Assembly: GCA_947034895.1 (NCBI GenBank)
Contig: OX344764.1
Coordinates: forward strand, 36,148,935-36,212,934
Length of the DNA: 64,000 nt
From: Rhytidiadelphus loreus
Taxonomy: Eukaryota > Streptophyta > Bryopsida > Hypnales > Hylocomiaceae
Direction: 5' to 3'
Shown: positions 1-12,742 of the stretch, piece after piece
Numbering within the stretch: the first letter of the stretch is position 1
Layout of the letters: the number at the start of each line of letters is the position of its first letter
Notes under the pieces: generated by a model
Databases searched by the model: none
The model's input: the letters and a program-made list of their open reading frames with translations, nothing else
Told to the model about the DNA's origin: nothing
Position numbers and translations under genes: made by a program

Positions 1-1001
1 TTAACAAAAAAAAAATTGTTTTTCTAGTTGCCTAAGTTGAGACCAAAAACATATTTAACCCCATAATTCTACATGAGACATCAAACTTTGAAGTATTTTA
101 GTTATCTTTAAAAAAAATAGATCACATGCTATACACAAGTACATCATTTGTATGATGTATTGCCATTACATTTGCTATTAATAGTAGGAAAGTTGCTTAT
201 GTCCTAGACTTCTATGAAGGTACGTTTCTATGTGGGTTTCTTCGTAAGAACCGAGTCTAGTTGGACCAACTATTTTTTCTATGAAACCATAGTCTTTTCC
301 AAATTAGGCAAGGGTTATACATTTCAATATATGTTATTTTCTAATGCCAAGTGGGATCATACCTTTATCTCTCCTCTTTTGTTTCTTTTGTATGTACTTG
401 AACTTGATGAAGCGTTTTTTGGTTGTTTGTGTCTTCTATCAATGCTCCATTAGATGATTGCAATACAAATTGATTCTATTTGGTACATTTTGTCAACATT
501 GCAATGCTACTTCATGAAATATTTTAATCTTGGAAGGACGGGGATGCCAAAAAGTATCTCATGGATGACTTTCAGTACCTCAGTGATAGGTCTCATTCTT
601 TTAGGGTTAAACTTCAAAGATTTATTTATTTTTAATGTAAAAATACATGCTTGATATTTAAATGCTTGAAAAGATTTGACTCAGGTGAGATCAAGTGTTG
701 AATGATTATTAAAGTTGGAAAATCAAGGAAGTGCAAAATTTTAAAAAATAGATCATTTGAAGTTGTAATTTATAAAAATAGGAAATAATATGAAATTATA
801 TATTAAATATTTTATTTAAACAAATTATAATGAGATATTTTAAAACTGATGAACCACTGGAAAATCATTTGCATTTAAAAAAAATGAGATGTACGAGGGA
901 GCTTACTTCAAACCCGTGTAGAAGACCAAAAATTGATTTTTTAGATGCATTATAGAATGCATGTGTAAGTCTAGTAGGAGAACTTATTTGAACCTTTAAC
1001 A
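1..1001. other. AT-rich intergenic DNA, no gene recognised
   Basis: This stretch is AT-rich and its short open frames have no recognisable motifs or gene-like composition. A GGG|TTAA sequence at 604-610 could be the worn right end of a TTAA-type element, but no left end is visible inside the window. Confidence 0.5.
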
Positions 1002-1212
1002 TAGAGATTTCAATGTTGGGGTGACAATGCCCAAATTTTGTAAAATATATATCCTTTTGTTGTAATTAGATTTTGCTATTTGACCTTCACAATCTAACTA
1101 ATTTTGTACATTTGAGCATGATAGTACAATAACTTTGCCAAAATCTAGTTAAAATATAGAGATATTTATTTTACAAAATTTAGTTATTGTCACCCTAACA
1201 TTAAAATTTCTA
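1002..1212. repeat. Foldback (inverted-repeat) MITE-like element
   Basis: The left arm (about 1002-1052) and the right arm (about 1162-1212) are roughly 80 percent complementary by eye over about 50 bases. The shared core is AATGTTRGGGTGACAAT followed by AAATTTTGTAAAAT. The spacer of about 110 bases is AT-rich and non-coding. No clear target-site duplication could be fixed, so the superfamily is unknown. Confidence 0.6.
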
Positions 1213-1546
1213 TAGAAGGACTTCCATAACTTTTTTTTGAGATGCTTGTTGAAGGAAAGATATATATGTATGTATGTTCCTTATATATCTATGCAGTCGA
1301 ATTATAAAAATTCATCACCAATGTTTTTTCAATCAATTATCACGTAAAATCATGAATATTAAATGAAACAATTAATCAAAAATGGAGTTTTGATTTTTTG
1401 AAATTGAAATTTGGTATGGGATTGCAAGAGAATTGAATGTTAATTTTAGGTTGAACTATTTGTGCAAACCAAACTAGTTGTACTCTTTGCTTTTCTCTTA
1501 ATTTACACCATTCTTTGAAAAAAATAAAAATAAAAATTGAATGTTA

Positions 1547-2433
1547 CCCTCTAAAGGACCATCGTCCCTTTGAGGGACAAATAGGATTTTAGGTAAGTAC
1601 CTACAGGGCTACAGGCTAAATTTTTGTCATGATTTTTTGAGACTTTTTATGAAGATACAAAAATTGATTAGCTTCATGGGAATATAATTTTTTTCCATCG
1701 GTACCTGGGAACAAAGTTATGCCCAAATAAGCTCAAAACAGGGGAGAGGGGTCAATAGACCACAAAAAGAAATTCAAAATTTGAATTTTTGAATTTTTTC
1801 TGTCACAAATTATTATTTTTTCTACATGGAAAGTTTTGGTTCATTCCATTTGGATTTTTTTATGCGAAAGTTATGGACAATCTTGTTTTTCAAGCAATTA
1901 GAGCATCTTTATGAAAAAACAACTTGTAGAATTCATTTCTAAATGTAATTTTTACAATTTAAAAAAAAAAAGTTCTATATCCATGGTTTAGTTTGCTTCC
2001 TAGAACAATCTCACCATTGGGATTAGTGTGTTTTAATTCCATTTTAGAGGTATTAATAATATTGATTTTCCTTCTACTTAATAATTTTTTAAAGAATAAT
2101 AATTAAGTTTAAAAATAATAATAAATCCTATACTTTTGATTCAATTTCCCACAATAAAGATTTAAAGCTCAAAACTTTGTAGTGCAAAAAATTTAATTTA
2201 AGAAGGTCCAAATTCAAGTAATCTAGTGCTGCAATGTGTTGAAAAGCGTGCTTTTTTCACTTTAAATGCAGATATCTTGGAATCAAATTTTTTTGTGAGG
2301 TCAAAATTTCTGAATTTTTTTTCATGCATTCACATACGAGTTAGGTGTAAGATCCTACAATTACATGTGGAAAAAAAAAATTGAAATATTTTTATCCCTT
2401 GCTATAGAAATGAAAGTTTTGAGTGTTTTTTGT
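1547..2433 (+). mobile_element. TTAA/CCC-end element, subfamily B, worn ends
   Basis: The left end reads TTA followed by CCCTCTAAAGGACCATC, close to the CCCCTAAAGGACC terminus of the complete copies at 48187-49158 and 62831-63754. The interior is also related: a segment around 1990-2060 has the ACCATTGGGATT core shared by all subfamily B copies, and the right part near 2400 matches their GAGTGTTTTT region. The right terminal repeat seems lost; a bare TTAA remains near 2433. No coding capacity is seen. Confidence 0.5.
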
Positions 2434-2576
2434 TAATTATGCAAGACAAAAAATGTCGATTGTATTCTATATTATGCAAACTTTTTGAATGACACAATAT
2501 GTAGTTTGTAAGATTATTGTACCCGACTATCCACTCAAAAGACACCAATATTTTATACATCGCTTTGCATGCTGCC

Positions 2577-2645
2577 TACACAAATGAAAAAACAACATGA
2601 TACACAAATGAAAAAACAACATGATACACAAATGAAAAAAACAAA
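2577..2645. repeat. 24-bp tandem repeat, three units
   Basis: The unit TACACAAATGAAAAAACAAC plus four bases occurs twice exactly and a third time partially. It lies in non-coding DNA. Confidence 0.9.
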
Positions 2646-3070
2646 ATCTCCATACCCAATGTTTTAGAGTGTGTGTGTGTCTGTTCCTTTTGAGTGAATA
2701 GTAGTCAACCAACCATATGATTGATTGTGGCCTTCCAAAGGCTTTTTCTGCAAGCCCATAAAAATAAATGTGTCATCATGGCCGACTCTACTTCCAATTC
2801 TTGTGTTCCCATCAATTCTTCAGATTGGGAGAAGAAGAAGTTCAATTCCATTTGAAACTGAAATGAATCAAATATCTATTTGGACACTTGTGGCTGGTGG
2901 CTTGTACTTTATTTCTAGCAATGAAATTCCATTTCATTGGTGTCAAAAATAATAAATAAATAAAATGTCTATTCATTTGAGACCCATGCAATCACACCAA
3001 TTGAATGTTCACATAAATGGCAACGCGGGAATGCACTGAACTACTGAATGTTTTTGTTTGTTTTTCCAAT
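2646..3070. other. Intergenic DNA, nothing recognised
   Basis: No conserved frame, repeat or RNA gene was recognised here. A short open frame (2725-2952) has no recognisable domain and is probably chance. Confidence 0.4.
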
Positions 3071-3072
3071 TA

Positions 3073-3377
3073 AGGTAGTTTGCTCTTAAAGCGACCATTT
3101 AAAAGCTGATTGTCTTGTCAGGGAAGCTAAACTTCTTGAAACAATTTCCAGTAAATTTTCATAGGAAGAAAAAAGAAATTGGCATCTAACCCAAATCATT
3201 TCATATTTTTTGGACCTTCTAAGAATTAGTTATAAATTTTTAAAAGTTGAAACATAGTGGTCACTAAAAGCGACCACCTCCTGAAATGTACGCTCTTGAT
3301 ACATTGAAGAAAAGAAAAATGTACCTATGTATCATGATCGCTTTTAGAGCATGGGCACTTTTAAGAGCAGACTACCT
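3073..3377. mobile_element. AGGTAGT MITE, copy 1 (about 305 bp)
   Basis: The ends are inverted: AGGTAGTTTGCTCTTAAA on the left and the complement of AGGTAGTCTGCTCTTAAA on the right. Each end is flanked by TA (3071-3072 and 3378-3379). A short central palindrome GTGGTCACT...GCGACCAC is present. Copies 2 (4992-5295) and 3 (11793-12100) share the whole length; copies 4 and 5 are more distant. A TA duplication suggests a Tc1/mariner-type origin, but a Harbinger-like TAA reading is possible. It is non-autonomous. Confidence 0.75.
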
Positions 3378-4060
3378 TACAATGGACTCAATTTGTGGTT
3401 TATGCATTCAACCTGACTGCTCCAATTCGGTTGTAATAATGCCCGGGGGGCTCCGGCGGGCTCATTGATACCAGATAGTCTGGTCTGGGCCTTCTTCATT
3501 GTGGAATGCCATTCCCCAAATTAGTTATTTGGTACTGGTGGAAAAGCAGATTATTTATGATTTGGGATTTATTATTTATGTGGTTATTAAAATCATTAAA
3601 AGAAAGCGCATTATCCTCTTTTGTGCCAACTGAACGGAGTGTTTCATCTGTTCTGTCTACTACTAACTTAACGTAATTCTGTCAGTGAATTTATTGGGCA
3701 GGCTACATAAAATCCCTCTGGAGAGGAGCGTTAATAAGTATACAATCTGCGACTGTGTGCCGATTGTATAAGGCCTGTTATGTACAGGATTTTCAACGGA
3801 TTGCTAATACGAGTAAATACCAAATGAAATTGGCGTGAAGGTGAATGAATGAATGTGGGGAAATGATGTGGTGTGCAGAGCGGCTGTTCAGATTTTGGAT
3901 AAGTTAGGCTATCATCCTCACCATGATGTAACTAAGTAGCAGCCCTTTTTTCTTTCAAAGTGATGGCGTGAATTAAAAAAAGGGGGGCGGAAGAAACAAT
4001 TAGTCTGGTCGGTTTGTGGCATGCGGAAGATGCAGCCTAGGTGGAAGGGTGAGAGATAAC
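3378..4060. other. G+C-richer intergenic segment, no gene recognised
   Basis: The base composition is higher in G+C than the surroundings, with a CCCGGGGGGC run near 3440. No convincing frame, splice pattern or RNA fold was found. It could be unique intergenic DNA or a decayed element. Confidence 0.35.
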
Positions 4061-4064
4061 TTAA

Positions 4065-4285
4065 CCCTTGAACGCCGGGCCAGTCACCGTGGAAATCATC
4101 TGTTTTGTCACCGTTTGAATTGTTGACTTAAAAAAATGAAAAATTATTCATTGGAAGACAAACTACTGTAGATGATCTTCCCTTTCCACACAAATTTTGG
4201 AGGATGAACAGTTGCATTTCTATCCCACGCCGAGAGATTCTTTGTCATTCATCGGCCAGAAAATGGCCTTGGCATCGTTTAAGGG
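4065..4285. mobile_element. TTAA/CCC-end MITE (221 bp), piggyBac-like ends
   Basis: The element is bounded by TTAA on both sides (4061-4064 and 4286-4289). Its left end is CCCTTGAACG and its right end is the complement of CCCTTAAACG. No target duplication extends beyond TTAA. A diverged copy lies at about 26262-26465. It is too short to code. The TTAA target plus CCC...GGG ends match the piggyBac design; no transposase is seen to confirm this. Confidence 0.75.
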
Positions 4286-4991
4286 TTAAGTGCCATTCCG
4301 GTCTATGAAAACTACCTGAGCAAAAGACTCTGCTTTTACACCAGGTGTCCTAAAAGGGAGACACTCAAATTCACCCCTGCAAAAAACACTCGAATTTTTT
4401 TATTTGTTGCATATGATAAAATTTGAAAATTTTGAATTCATATTTGCAATGATAGGCCCCAAATTAGCTAGGAGTCGTGAAGAAATACAAAATTAGAGCG
4501 GCACAAAATAGGTGGCAATTTTTACACTTACCCTTTGATGGGGCAATACATGGGTCAATCCTCTTTGGCCCCTAATAAGCTATTGCATTTCCTCACTACT
4601 ATAGTGGAAGAAAGAGAGTTTTTTTTCCTTTGTACCATAAGGTAGAAGTACCCATTGTCAACCACGACCCATACTCAACTTGTAGGAGACCTTGTTTCCA
4701 ACCAAGGCTAGACCAGATTTCCAATTGAAACTTGGAATGTGTTTTTATCTCTTTTTCAAGGTTGGGACTAATAAGATCATGACACATGTCCCAAACTTGA
4801 ATGATCGAAATTGGAAGACTCTAAACATTGGCTATGAGCTTCAAGCACTTTTTGGCTCCCAAGATTCATAGTAATTTCAATTTCGGCAATAAAATTACAA
4901 AAAATTGCAATCCCAATATTTCCTATCTTTCTAAATGGGAAAATTTTATTGTGCCTTGAACTATTTGCAAAATCCCTCAAGTGATTGGGTA

Positions 4992-5295
4992 AGGCAATCT
5001 GCCATTTAAAGCAACCATTTAAGAGCTGATTGCCTTTTCAGGGAAGCTAAACTTCTTGAAATAATTTATAGTAAATTTTCATAGGAAGAAAAAAGGAATT
5101 GGCATCTAACTCAAGTCGTTTCATATTTATTGGACCTTCAAGGAATTAGTTACAAATTTTTGAAGTTGAAATGTAGTGGTCACTAAAAGCAACCACCTCT
5201 TGAAATGTATATTGCTAGTACATTGAAGAAAGTAAAATGTACCTTTTGTATCATGATCGCTTTTAGAGCATGGGTGCTTTTAAAGCATACTACCT
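4992..5295. mobile_element. AGGTAGT MITE, copy 2 (about 304 bp)
   Basis: This is a full-length relative of the 3073-3377 element in the same orientation, flanked by TA at 4990-4991 and 5296-5297. The right terminus (ACTACCT) is conserved; the left has drifted to AGGCAATCTGCC. By eye the two copies are about 85-90 percent identical. Confidence 0.75.
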
Positions 5296-5348
5296 TATGT
5301 GTACAATTTACCTTACCGGCCAAGGATGGAGTCATGCCAAGCTTGCTG

Positions 5349-5407
5349 CAAATTTGGTGAGTAGTAGAAGTTTCCCTCAAATTTGGTTAGTAGTAGAAGT
5401 TTCCCTC
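5349..5407. repeat. About 30-bp direct duplication
   Basis: The block containing AGTAGTAGAAGTTTCCCTC occurs twice in tandem with one or two differences. It is non-coding. Confidence 0.8.
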
Positions 5408-5739
5408 TTGAATTACAAATCTATTCTTGTTAATGTAGCCGACCACATTCCGACCACACCTCATTCTTACAATTTAAGCAATTTAGTGTCGTTCCAATAT
5501 GCACTTGGTGAGGAGGAAAAATCCCCCATGTAGAGAAAGAGATTTGAATAAGGTTCTAGAATTTTTTTTCCTTTTCCCTCCTCAAAAATGAAATAATTAT
5601 GAATTTTTTTTTGTAAAGATTCCTGTCAATCCTTTTTTGTTATACAGGGCACCGCATTTCCAACCACAAGCTGATTACAAAATCGACCATGCTTCAAAAT
5701 AGGTGATAGTTGTGGCTTCAAATGTTTTACATCTTGTGA

Positions 5740-6430
5740 TCATTGTATGAATTCAACGTACACCTCCCCGACATTTGTGCTGCGTGAGCTGTCACAAGTG
5801 ATCGGAAACAAAGCAACCTAACTAGCGAAAATAGGTCAGAAAGAGGTCGACTACCTCACACCCATACGTTTCAAAGAATGGCTGATTCTGAAGATATCCG
5901 CAGCAATTAAGTTACTATTAAAAAAGGGGTGTATTTGACCCTCCGAGTTGTGGTGACCCTGTGAGCACTTCTTGGTCCAAGATTCATGCAATCCCAAGGC
6001 CCCGCCCGCGAGCGTCACTGAAGCAGCCCGTCCAGAGTCCAGACGCAGCCACGAGCATGACAGCAGCCAAGTGCCAAGGACATGCTCCTTCGGTCCTTCC
6101 TCTTCATGTCTCTTCGGCCCAGCTCACATCCTGCGTCGTTGACAGTACCTTACGTTGTCGAGTCGAGGGAAAGGCCCATGACCAAGCTCCGTAGGGAGTT
6201 GACCAGACAGAGAAAATATGGAATGGCTTCTTAGGGCAACGCTGCATCGCCCCCAATTCCCCAATTGTCTGGAATTGTCTGGAATTGTCTGGGTCGCCTT
6301 TCTTGGTTTCTCCATCACGGTTGAGGTTGAGGTTTCCAAGTTGCTTGATCAGCCTTGCCGGTGGGGAGCTCTTGGGAAGCCCGATTGCAGCCCTTTTCAT
6401 GAGGAGCCAGATTGCACCATTTTGAAATAA
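5740..6430. other. G+C-rich patch with overlapping open frames, function unknown
   Basis: This patch is clearly richer in G+C than its flanks. It is open on both strands (plus 5961-6194, minus 6104-6478), but neither translation shows a recognisable domain. A short GGAATTGTCT tandem repeat lies near 6270. It could be a gene fragment carried by a transposon, or unique promoter-like DNA. I would not call a gene. Confidence 0.3.
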
Positions 6431-9158
6431 ATCTCTACTTTTCCATAAATGAATTGAATGGTAATCTTTTTTCACCAAAAAAATTCCATTTCTATTTAAA
6501 ATGTGGATGAAGTTGGATTTATAAGTGCATGAATATGATTGAAAAGTGTGTTTTTGGGTCCAAAAGATGGATGAATGTAGAAATGCAGTGCTTCAACATT
6601 TTTATTTTTTTATTTTTTCATTTTTCATTTTTGATACAAATGGGAATTCATTGCAAAGCTTCAGCAAATGTGAAGTGATCAGTCGCCATCCTGGCACTTT
6701 CTGAAGAAGTAAAAAAAAAAAAACCCTGGGTGTAAGTATTGTAATAAGTTGTGATGGTCATGAAGGGTATTTTCCCTCCACCTAGAGGAGGAATCTGATG
6801 AATGATAAGCTTACATGTTTTGCAGAGATTAGTAGTAACTTAGTTGATCCCAGCATTCAGTCCTGCAGATAATCCTACTGTAGACAGTTGGTGTTATTGT
6901 ATAGAATTAGTTCATCACCACGGGCCACAGTCCCTAATAAACCCAGATAAGCTCCGCAGAACTAGCAATATGAATAGCTCGGGGTCAATTCCAAGAGGGG
7001 CACATATTTTTCCAAGGGTGTGCGCCTTGTTTCATAAATCAAACACAAGTGGAATTATAATTTTTTGATTAAAATTGTAATTTCTCTGAATTTCTAAAGT
7101 GGTCTACCCTAAAATTACCAAACCATTCATAGACTAGAGTCAGTAACATCCCGTATAAACAACCTATAACCACTCTACCACGTATCCAATGGTGCCTTGC
7201 GTTGTCCCCAAAGTCAAAGGAGGTGAATGATTCTATCTTCAATATGGAAACCTCCAAATTTGTCAAAATGCAGGGTTGTCATTAACCCCAAATCTAGTGT
7301 ATTTAAAATTGTCTCTTGAATCTCTATTATCGCCCTATAGCAAGTATAAAACCATTTTGCCACTATTCTCTTTTAGGTCACGCACTCAATGTAGTGATTT
7401 TCTAAGAAAATTAATGAAGTTGGATGTTTTTGGAGATAGTATGAGGGCCCAAAGTAGGGTGATTGAATTAGGCATTGAATAGAAAATAATGGGCTTATCC
7501 ACCTTAGTGAAATTAGGTTGCCCCTCACTAATTTCTTTGGCATTCGACACTAAATAAATATTTATTGTTATTGTTCAAGAGTACACCGCTTTTGGATTAG
7601 ATTTGGTTCTAATTGGGACTTATAAACCTCTAGAAAATATTTGTAGAAAATATTTGTGTACACATGAAAATATTTGTAGAAATATCTATTGACTTTGATG
7701 ACTTGTAATGTAACTTTCTTTCTTTAAAACGCTATAGCATAAGAACGAGTGAAGAAATATTAACGAAGAAACACAAAAGTTGTAGGATGTTAGATATTGT
7801 ATAATTCTACAAAATTTGAAGCAAAATACAATCATGTTTTAAAAAGTGAATGAATCTCAAACTTAGCTTTGTTTGGAATCCTTTTCTATAAGTACTGAGA
7901 CATTTTATTTTATTTTTCAATACCACACGATCAACAACATATCTTGGCATGTCATATACATTGTATTAGACCCACCTTCACTAAAATTGATAAATTTTTA
8001 TTTTTATATATTTGAAATTCCTTAAACTTAAATAGATATGGTTTGAAGACTATTGCTTGAATCAAAGGCATAGGATGTTTTGGCAATCTTAAATACAATA
8101 ATCTATACAACATATAAATGATGATGTAGTAGCGTTTTTGAAGTGAAATTTTATAGTCAAATCAATCTTATTTTTACAATAAATGATAACCAATGAGGAA
8201 TGTTTCAGTGTTTGCATGATATTTCAATAGAATGAGCTAACTTAATTGTATAAATTATTCTTTTAAAAGACTACTATGAATGTTATCTTTTAAAAAAGTT
8301 TATGATAAATCTACACACTTTGACCTTGACAAGACCAATTCCATTGCCATATAGTTGAAACTTATTTATGAACTCAAGTTACCCTTTTAAATCATATCCA
8401 AGGTTTGATGTAATATTTGTATACATGAGACTATTTGTTACCTATCATTGTAAAAAAACTCTATCAATTTTGCAATAACCATTTGGTTCTTAAACTAATA
8501 AGTGGAAATAAATTGATAATCATAATTATAAAAAACAATCCCATTCATTTGACATTTTTTCAAGAGATAAAAGTGTCTATGAAGTATAGATTATTATTTT
8601 TTTAATTAAATATTTTTTAAGACCCAAAACATCCTTGACAATAACCTTCAAGTTAAATTATATCCATTATATAATTGATAGATCTAATTTTGATAAATTT
8701 TTTGTGTGAAATAATTTATTTTTCTATAGAGGGTGATTTTTAAAGAATTTAAGGGAATTTTAAAAATTAAATTCATTTTTTCGAGCGTGATATGTATTTC
8801 AAATTATAACAATTAGAGTATATTAAAATAATGTGAGGTTTTTACAAGAAAATGAAGGCTAGAATGAGAATGTAAATGCAGTGTTATGTGAACATGAAAA
8901 TTAATCTCAAAGAATAAAATACAAATCAAATTCATTCAATATTGTGTTATTTGGATTTTAATAAATGAAGTTTCCGATTGCAACGCCTCATTGAATTTTT
9001 ATTCTTTTTTACAAAGTTCTAAAATGGAGTAGAAAGATAACTTATCATGCATCGTTTCTTTGAGTTTATTTTTATTTTTTTTAAATTAATATTTTGAAAG
9101 TTACAATCAAGTTTGACCAAAGCTCATGAATTTGTTTTTTGGATGCGAGGAACTTCAA
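6431..9158. other. AT-rich intergenic DNA, nothing recognised
   Basis: About 2.7 kb of AT-rich DNA with only chance open frames. There are short local repeats of GAAAATATTTGT near 7640. Confidence 0.5.
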
Positions 9159-9165
9159 GGGTTAA
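9159..9165. repeat. Possible isolated right end of a TTAA/CCC element
   Basis: The sequence AACTTCAAGGG|TTAA reads on the opposite strand as TTAA|CCCTTGAAGTTCC, like the left end at 32426. No partner end was found upstream. Confidence 0.3.
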
Positions 9166-11790
9166 CTGACTTGTTTTTAACATTTGAAGAATTCATATGT
9201 TTTTTCTTAATAATGATGCATTTGAGTGTAAAATAATTCATGCCAAAGAAATAAGAACACCGTATCTTTTTGTAGGCCACAAAAGAATCAATAAAATAGT
9301 AGGATTTTTTGTCTAGTAATTGAACTAGGATTTTCTACCTGTGTCTCAATTAAAAGAAAAGCACTAATCCATTTTGAAATGCTTCAATAAAATTCTGTTC
9401 ATGTCATACAATATAAAAAAAATTGATTAAATTGAAATGCTATATGGACATACACTAATTAAGCAATATTAGAATTCAATTTTTTTTTCTTCTGCAAGAG
9501 TGTCTTAGTATTTAGTTTTGATAAAAGAATTAATCCCTTGAAATAAGATCAAAGTGAGCTTGAAGTTCAATAAATTATAAATTTATCAACAAAGTGATCA
9601 ATAATTTTCATGTCTTGTTCATGTCCGTTTCATGCAAAATTCTGAAGTTGAAATGAAATTGATATTCAGTAGGTTGAATTGGAATTTTGTTCGACAAAAG
9701 TATTATGGATCGATAGTGCTCCCCTTTCCAAAATTGAACTTCATTTTTCATAATAAAAAACATTAAAATGAATTTTAGATGATTTTTTAAGTAACATCTT
9801 TGTAAAAATCAAAGAATTTATAAAAAATGCTTTAAATAGTATAAATTTTTAAGAAAGAAATTTAAGATGAAAGTAATAAACATCATGGTATATTGGTATA
9901 TTCTTTGAACTCATATTAAGAGAAATTTGATAGAAAAAGTTCAAAAGTGGTGTATTTTAAGCTTTCAAGATGATACCTTCAAAGTGTCACAAAAATTACA
10001 ATTTTAACAATTTTGGAAAAAATTGAGATGGAATAAAAAATAAATTATTAGAACTACATATTCTTAGTGAAGCTTAAAGACATTTGGAATCAAGAACTAT
10101 GTGAAAATTCAGGGTTGACTTTTCAAATGCCTTTGAGCTTGGTATGTCTAAAGCATCCCCTCCAAAGTAGATGTGCCTTGGTCAAGCTTGATTGTAATTT
10201 TCAATATAAACATTTTTTAGTATTTGATTTAAAATAAGGCAATGGAACTTGACAAGATTTCTTTCTATTTCATTTGAAAAATTTAAAAATATCAATAAAT
10301 TGAAAGAATTATAGCATGTGTGCTATCTCCATGTGTTAAAATCCAAATAACACAATATTGTGTATTTTTCATTTAGATTTTATGTAATTCCAATTAAAAA
10401 TTACATTTTTCATTCTAACTTTAATTTGTAGGAAAAATCCTATTGATTATTCTAATTTATATTCTAGTTGATATAATTTTATTTCCACCTTTAATTTTTT
10501 TTAAATGACAATAATTTATTTTTTTCTGACAATTTTTTGAAAAATACAAAATTCATAGAAAATCCATTATTTTATTAGAATAAAATATCAAAATTTAATA
10601 TATATTAATCATATAAAAAGATAAAATTAATTTGATAGTGGAATTTGATTTAAAGGTCTTTGTTGAAGGTGTTTTGGGTGTACAATATAAAATAATTCAT
10701 GGATTTTTTTTCATACTAATCTCCATTTGTATTTGTATCTCTTAAAAAAACTTTAAATTAATTGGACTATTTTTTATATCTTTATTTATTTGTTTTCAAT
10801 TTTTGTTACAAAAATGATAAAAGTGACAACATTTCATGAAATAAATTGAATTTTTTGAGAGTGATAGACAATTCATAGTTTAATGCAATAAAAATATAAC
10901 ATTGCTATGTAAACACATTAGTAGGCTAAAGCTAGGATATGATGTTTGACCATTTGGCAATGGATTTGGTCCTTTATGGGTCATTGTTTAGCATCCAATA
11001 AGACAAGAATAGTGTCCCTATGGTCCACGATGGTAGGTTATCTAGTATTCTTTTGTTCCTATAATATATATTTTTTGACCAAGATGTATTTGTGTGATTT
11101 GGCATTCTTTTGCAGTATTGTGAATCCAACAACTTAGATATGTACAATGACCAAAGGGTGACTATGGTCTACCTTAGATTTATTATAATTTTTTAAAAGG
11201 AGAAGAATTTTGCACACGCTAGGACATAGCTAGTAGAACTACATTGAATTGTCGTATTAGAGCGGGGGAATTGGTGTCACCACAATATTTTATTTTTGTA
11301 AAGATTGGTACTGTACAATAATATTTCAGTCTACAATAATTCTAGGTTAATAAGTGTCACATGCACTAGTAGAACAAATAAGTCTACTACCATTAGATTC
11401 TTCATTTACATCTCTTATATAAAACACAAAATGTTTCATAATTTCATATGCCTTGTTTTTCATTCATTTGTTCTTACTAATCCTTGATGACATCCAAAGA
11501 TCTTCTCATTTAAACTAGTGTTGGTGAGGCTTCATTCTTGTTAGTCAATAAGACTAGAGTTCTTCTGTTCTACATGCTATAAGATATTTATACCCATTAT
11601 GGTCCCTTAACCCAATTGCGTTCCTATTGATAATTGTTTGATATTTTTAGGACGTTGAACAAGTGTAAATAGGTGTCCTATTTTGCAATGGATTTCCATT
11701 TGTTTTAAAAATAAATAAAAAATTGTAGGTAGAAAAACAATTGGGTTTAACATCCAGAGTGGGTATGCATACCTAAATTATATGCTTTAC
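9166..11790. other. AT-rich intergenic DNA, nothing recognised
   Basis: AT-rich throughout, with no supported gene. A CACTAGTAGAA start at 11364 resembles a CACTA-type terminus, but no matching end with an equal 3-bp flank was found. Confidence 0.45.
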
Positions 11791-11792
11791 TA

Positions 11793-12100
11793 AGGTAGGG
11801 TGCTCTAAAACCAACCCTACTTTAAAACCTACCACTAACACAAAGGTACATTCTTCTTTCTTCAATGTATCAAAAGTGTACATTTCAGGAGGTGGTCGCT
11901 TTTTAGTGACCACTGCGTTTCAACTCAAAAATTTGTAACTAATTCGAAGAAGGTTCAAAAAATATGAAACGACTTGGGTTCGATGCCAATTTCCATTCTT
12001 CTTCCTGCTAAAATTTGCCGAAAATTGTTTCAAGGAGTTTAGCTTTCTCCCCCAAAAGGCAATCAACTCATCAAAGGTTGCTTTAAGAGCAGACTACGGT
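11793..12100. mobile_element. AGGTAGT MITE, copy 3 (about 308 bp, inverted)
   Basis: This is the reverse orientation of the 3073-3377 element. The central GGTGGTCGCTTTTTAGTGACC block and the segment around TTGTTTCAAGGAGTTTAGC are readily aligned. The left flank is TA (11791-11792). The right terminus is worn (ACTACGG instead of ACTACCT). Confidence 0.7.
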
Positions 12101-12329
12101 TTTTCATTTCAGTCTCTTTCAGACAACAAATAAAGTCTCCTTCTTGCACTAATTTAGTATAAGGTAGGTGGTTCAAAATCCACCCCTCTTCTTTAGATCG
12201 TCCCGTAGGTAGCTGTAGAATGGATGCAAGGTGAACCTTGAATGGACCTCTTTGCTTTGTTAATGAATTCAAGAAGAATTGTTCTTTTTATTGTAAGAGC
12301 CAATCATTGGTTGTGATTTCTGCATATTT

Positions 12330-12571
12330 CTTTCTAAGTCACAAGGGGACGGATTTTGGGACACCTATGGTCACAAATAGGTGCCTATGACCCAGATCTT
12401 TGAAAATTTATAAGTAATTCAAAAATGCTTGGAAAAATATGAAACTACTTGTGTTGGCTTCCTCATCTATTTTTCTTTCTCTGAAAAATAAGCTAAAAAT
12501 CATTTTGTCCTTGGAAACCTGTTAAAAAGGCGAATCAGCCCTTAAAGTGACGGTTTATGAGCACACTACCT
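12330..12571. mobile_element. AGGTAGT MITE, diverged copy 4
   Basis: The right end ACTACCT followed by TA (12572-12573) belongs to the AGGTAGT family. The adjoining interior (GTGACGGTTTATGAGCACAC on the plus strand) matches, inverted, the element that begins at 63798. The left limit is approximate. Confidence 0.55.
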
Positions 12572-12662
12572 TAAAGCTTTTCTCTTCAGTCTGTCCAAAA
12601 ACACCCATTAGCTAATAACTTACTTAAAGTTTTAACTTGTTTGTTTTTTCTTTTGCATTCAG

Positions 12663-12742
12663 GTCCTGACATGGATGAGGACATGCAGGACAGTGAGAAG
12701 AGGTCGGATGAAGCTGTCCTCCAGCTAACAACAAATACTTAA
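12663..12742 (+). pseudogene. Isolated terminal-exon-like fragment
   Basis: A strong 3' splice-site context (a pyrimidine-rich run ending CATTCAG at 12662) precedes an acidic, hydrophilic frame of about 26 codons ending in TAA at 12740-12742. The peptide reads PDMDEDMQDSEKRSDEAV and then LQLTTNT. The frame requires a phase-2 junction. No upstream exon could be tied to it, and the flanking DNA is repeat-derived. It may be a captured or relic last exon, or a distant gene's end. The protein family is not recognised. Confidence 0.3.

Noticed and set aside
6840..7000. Possible tRNA gene
   Set aside because: No B-box-like GGTTCGANTCC and no cloverleaf spacing could be traced.
11605..11760. TTAACCCAATTG...CAATTGGGTTTAA as a further TTAA element
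   Set aside because: The ends do not carry the CTAAAGG core and the right flank has an extra base; the match may be chance in AT-rich DNA.
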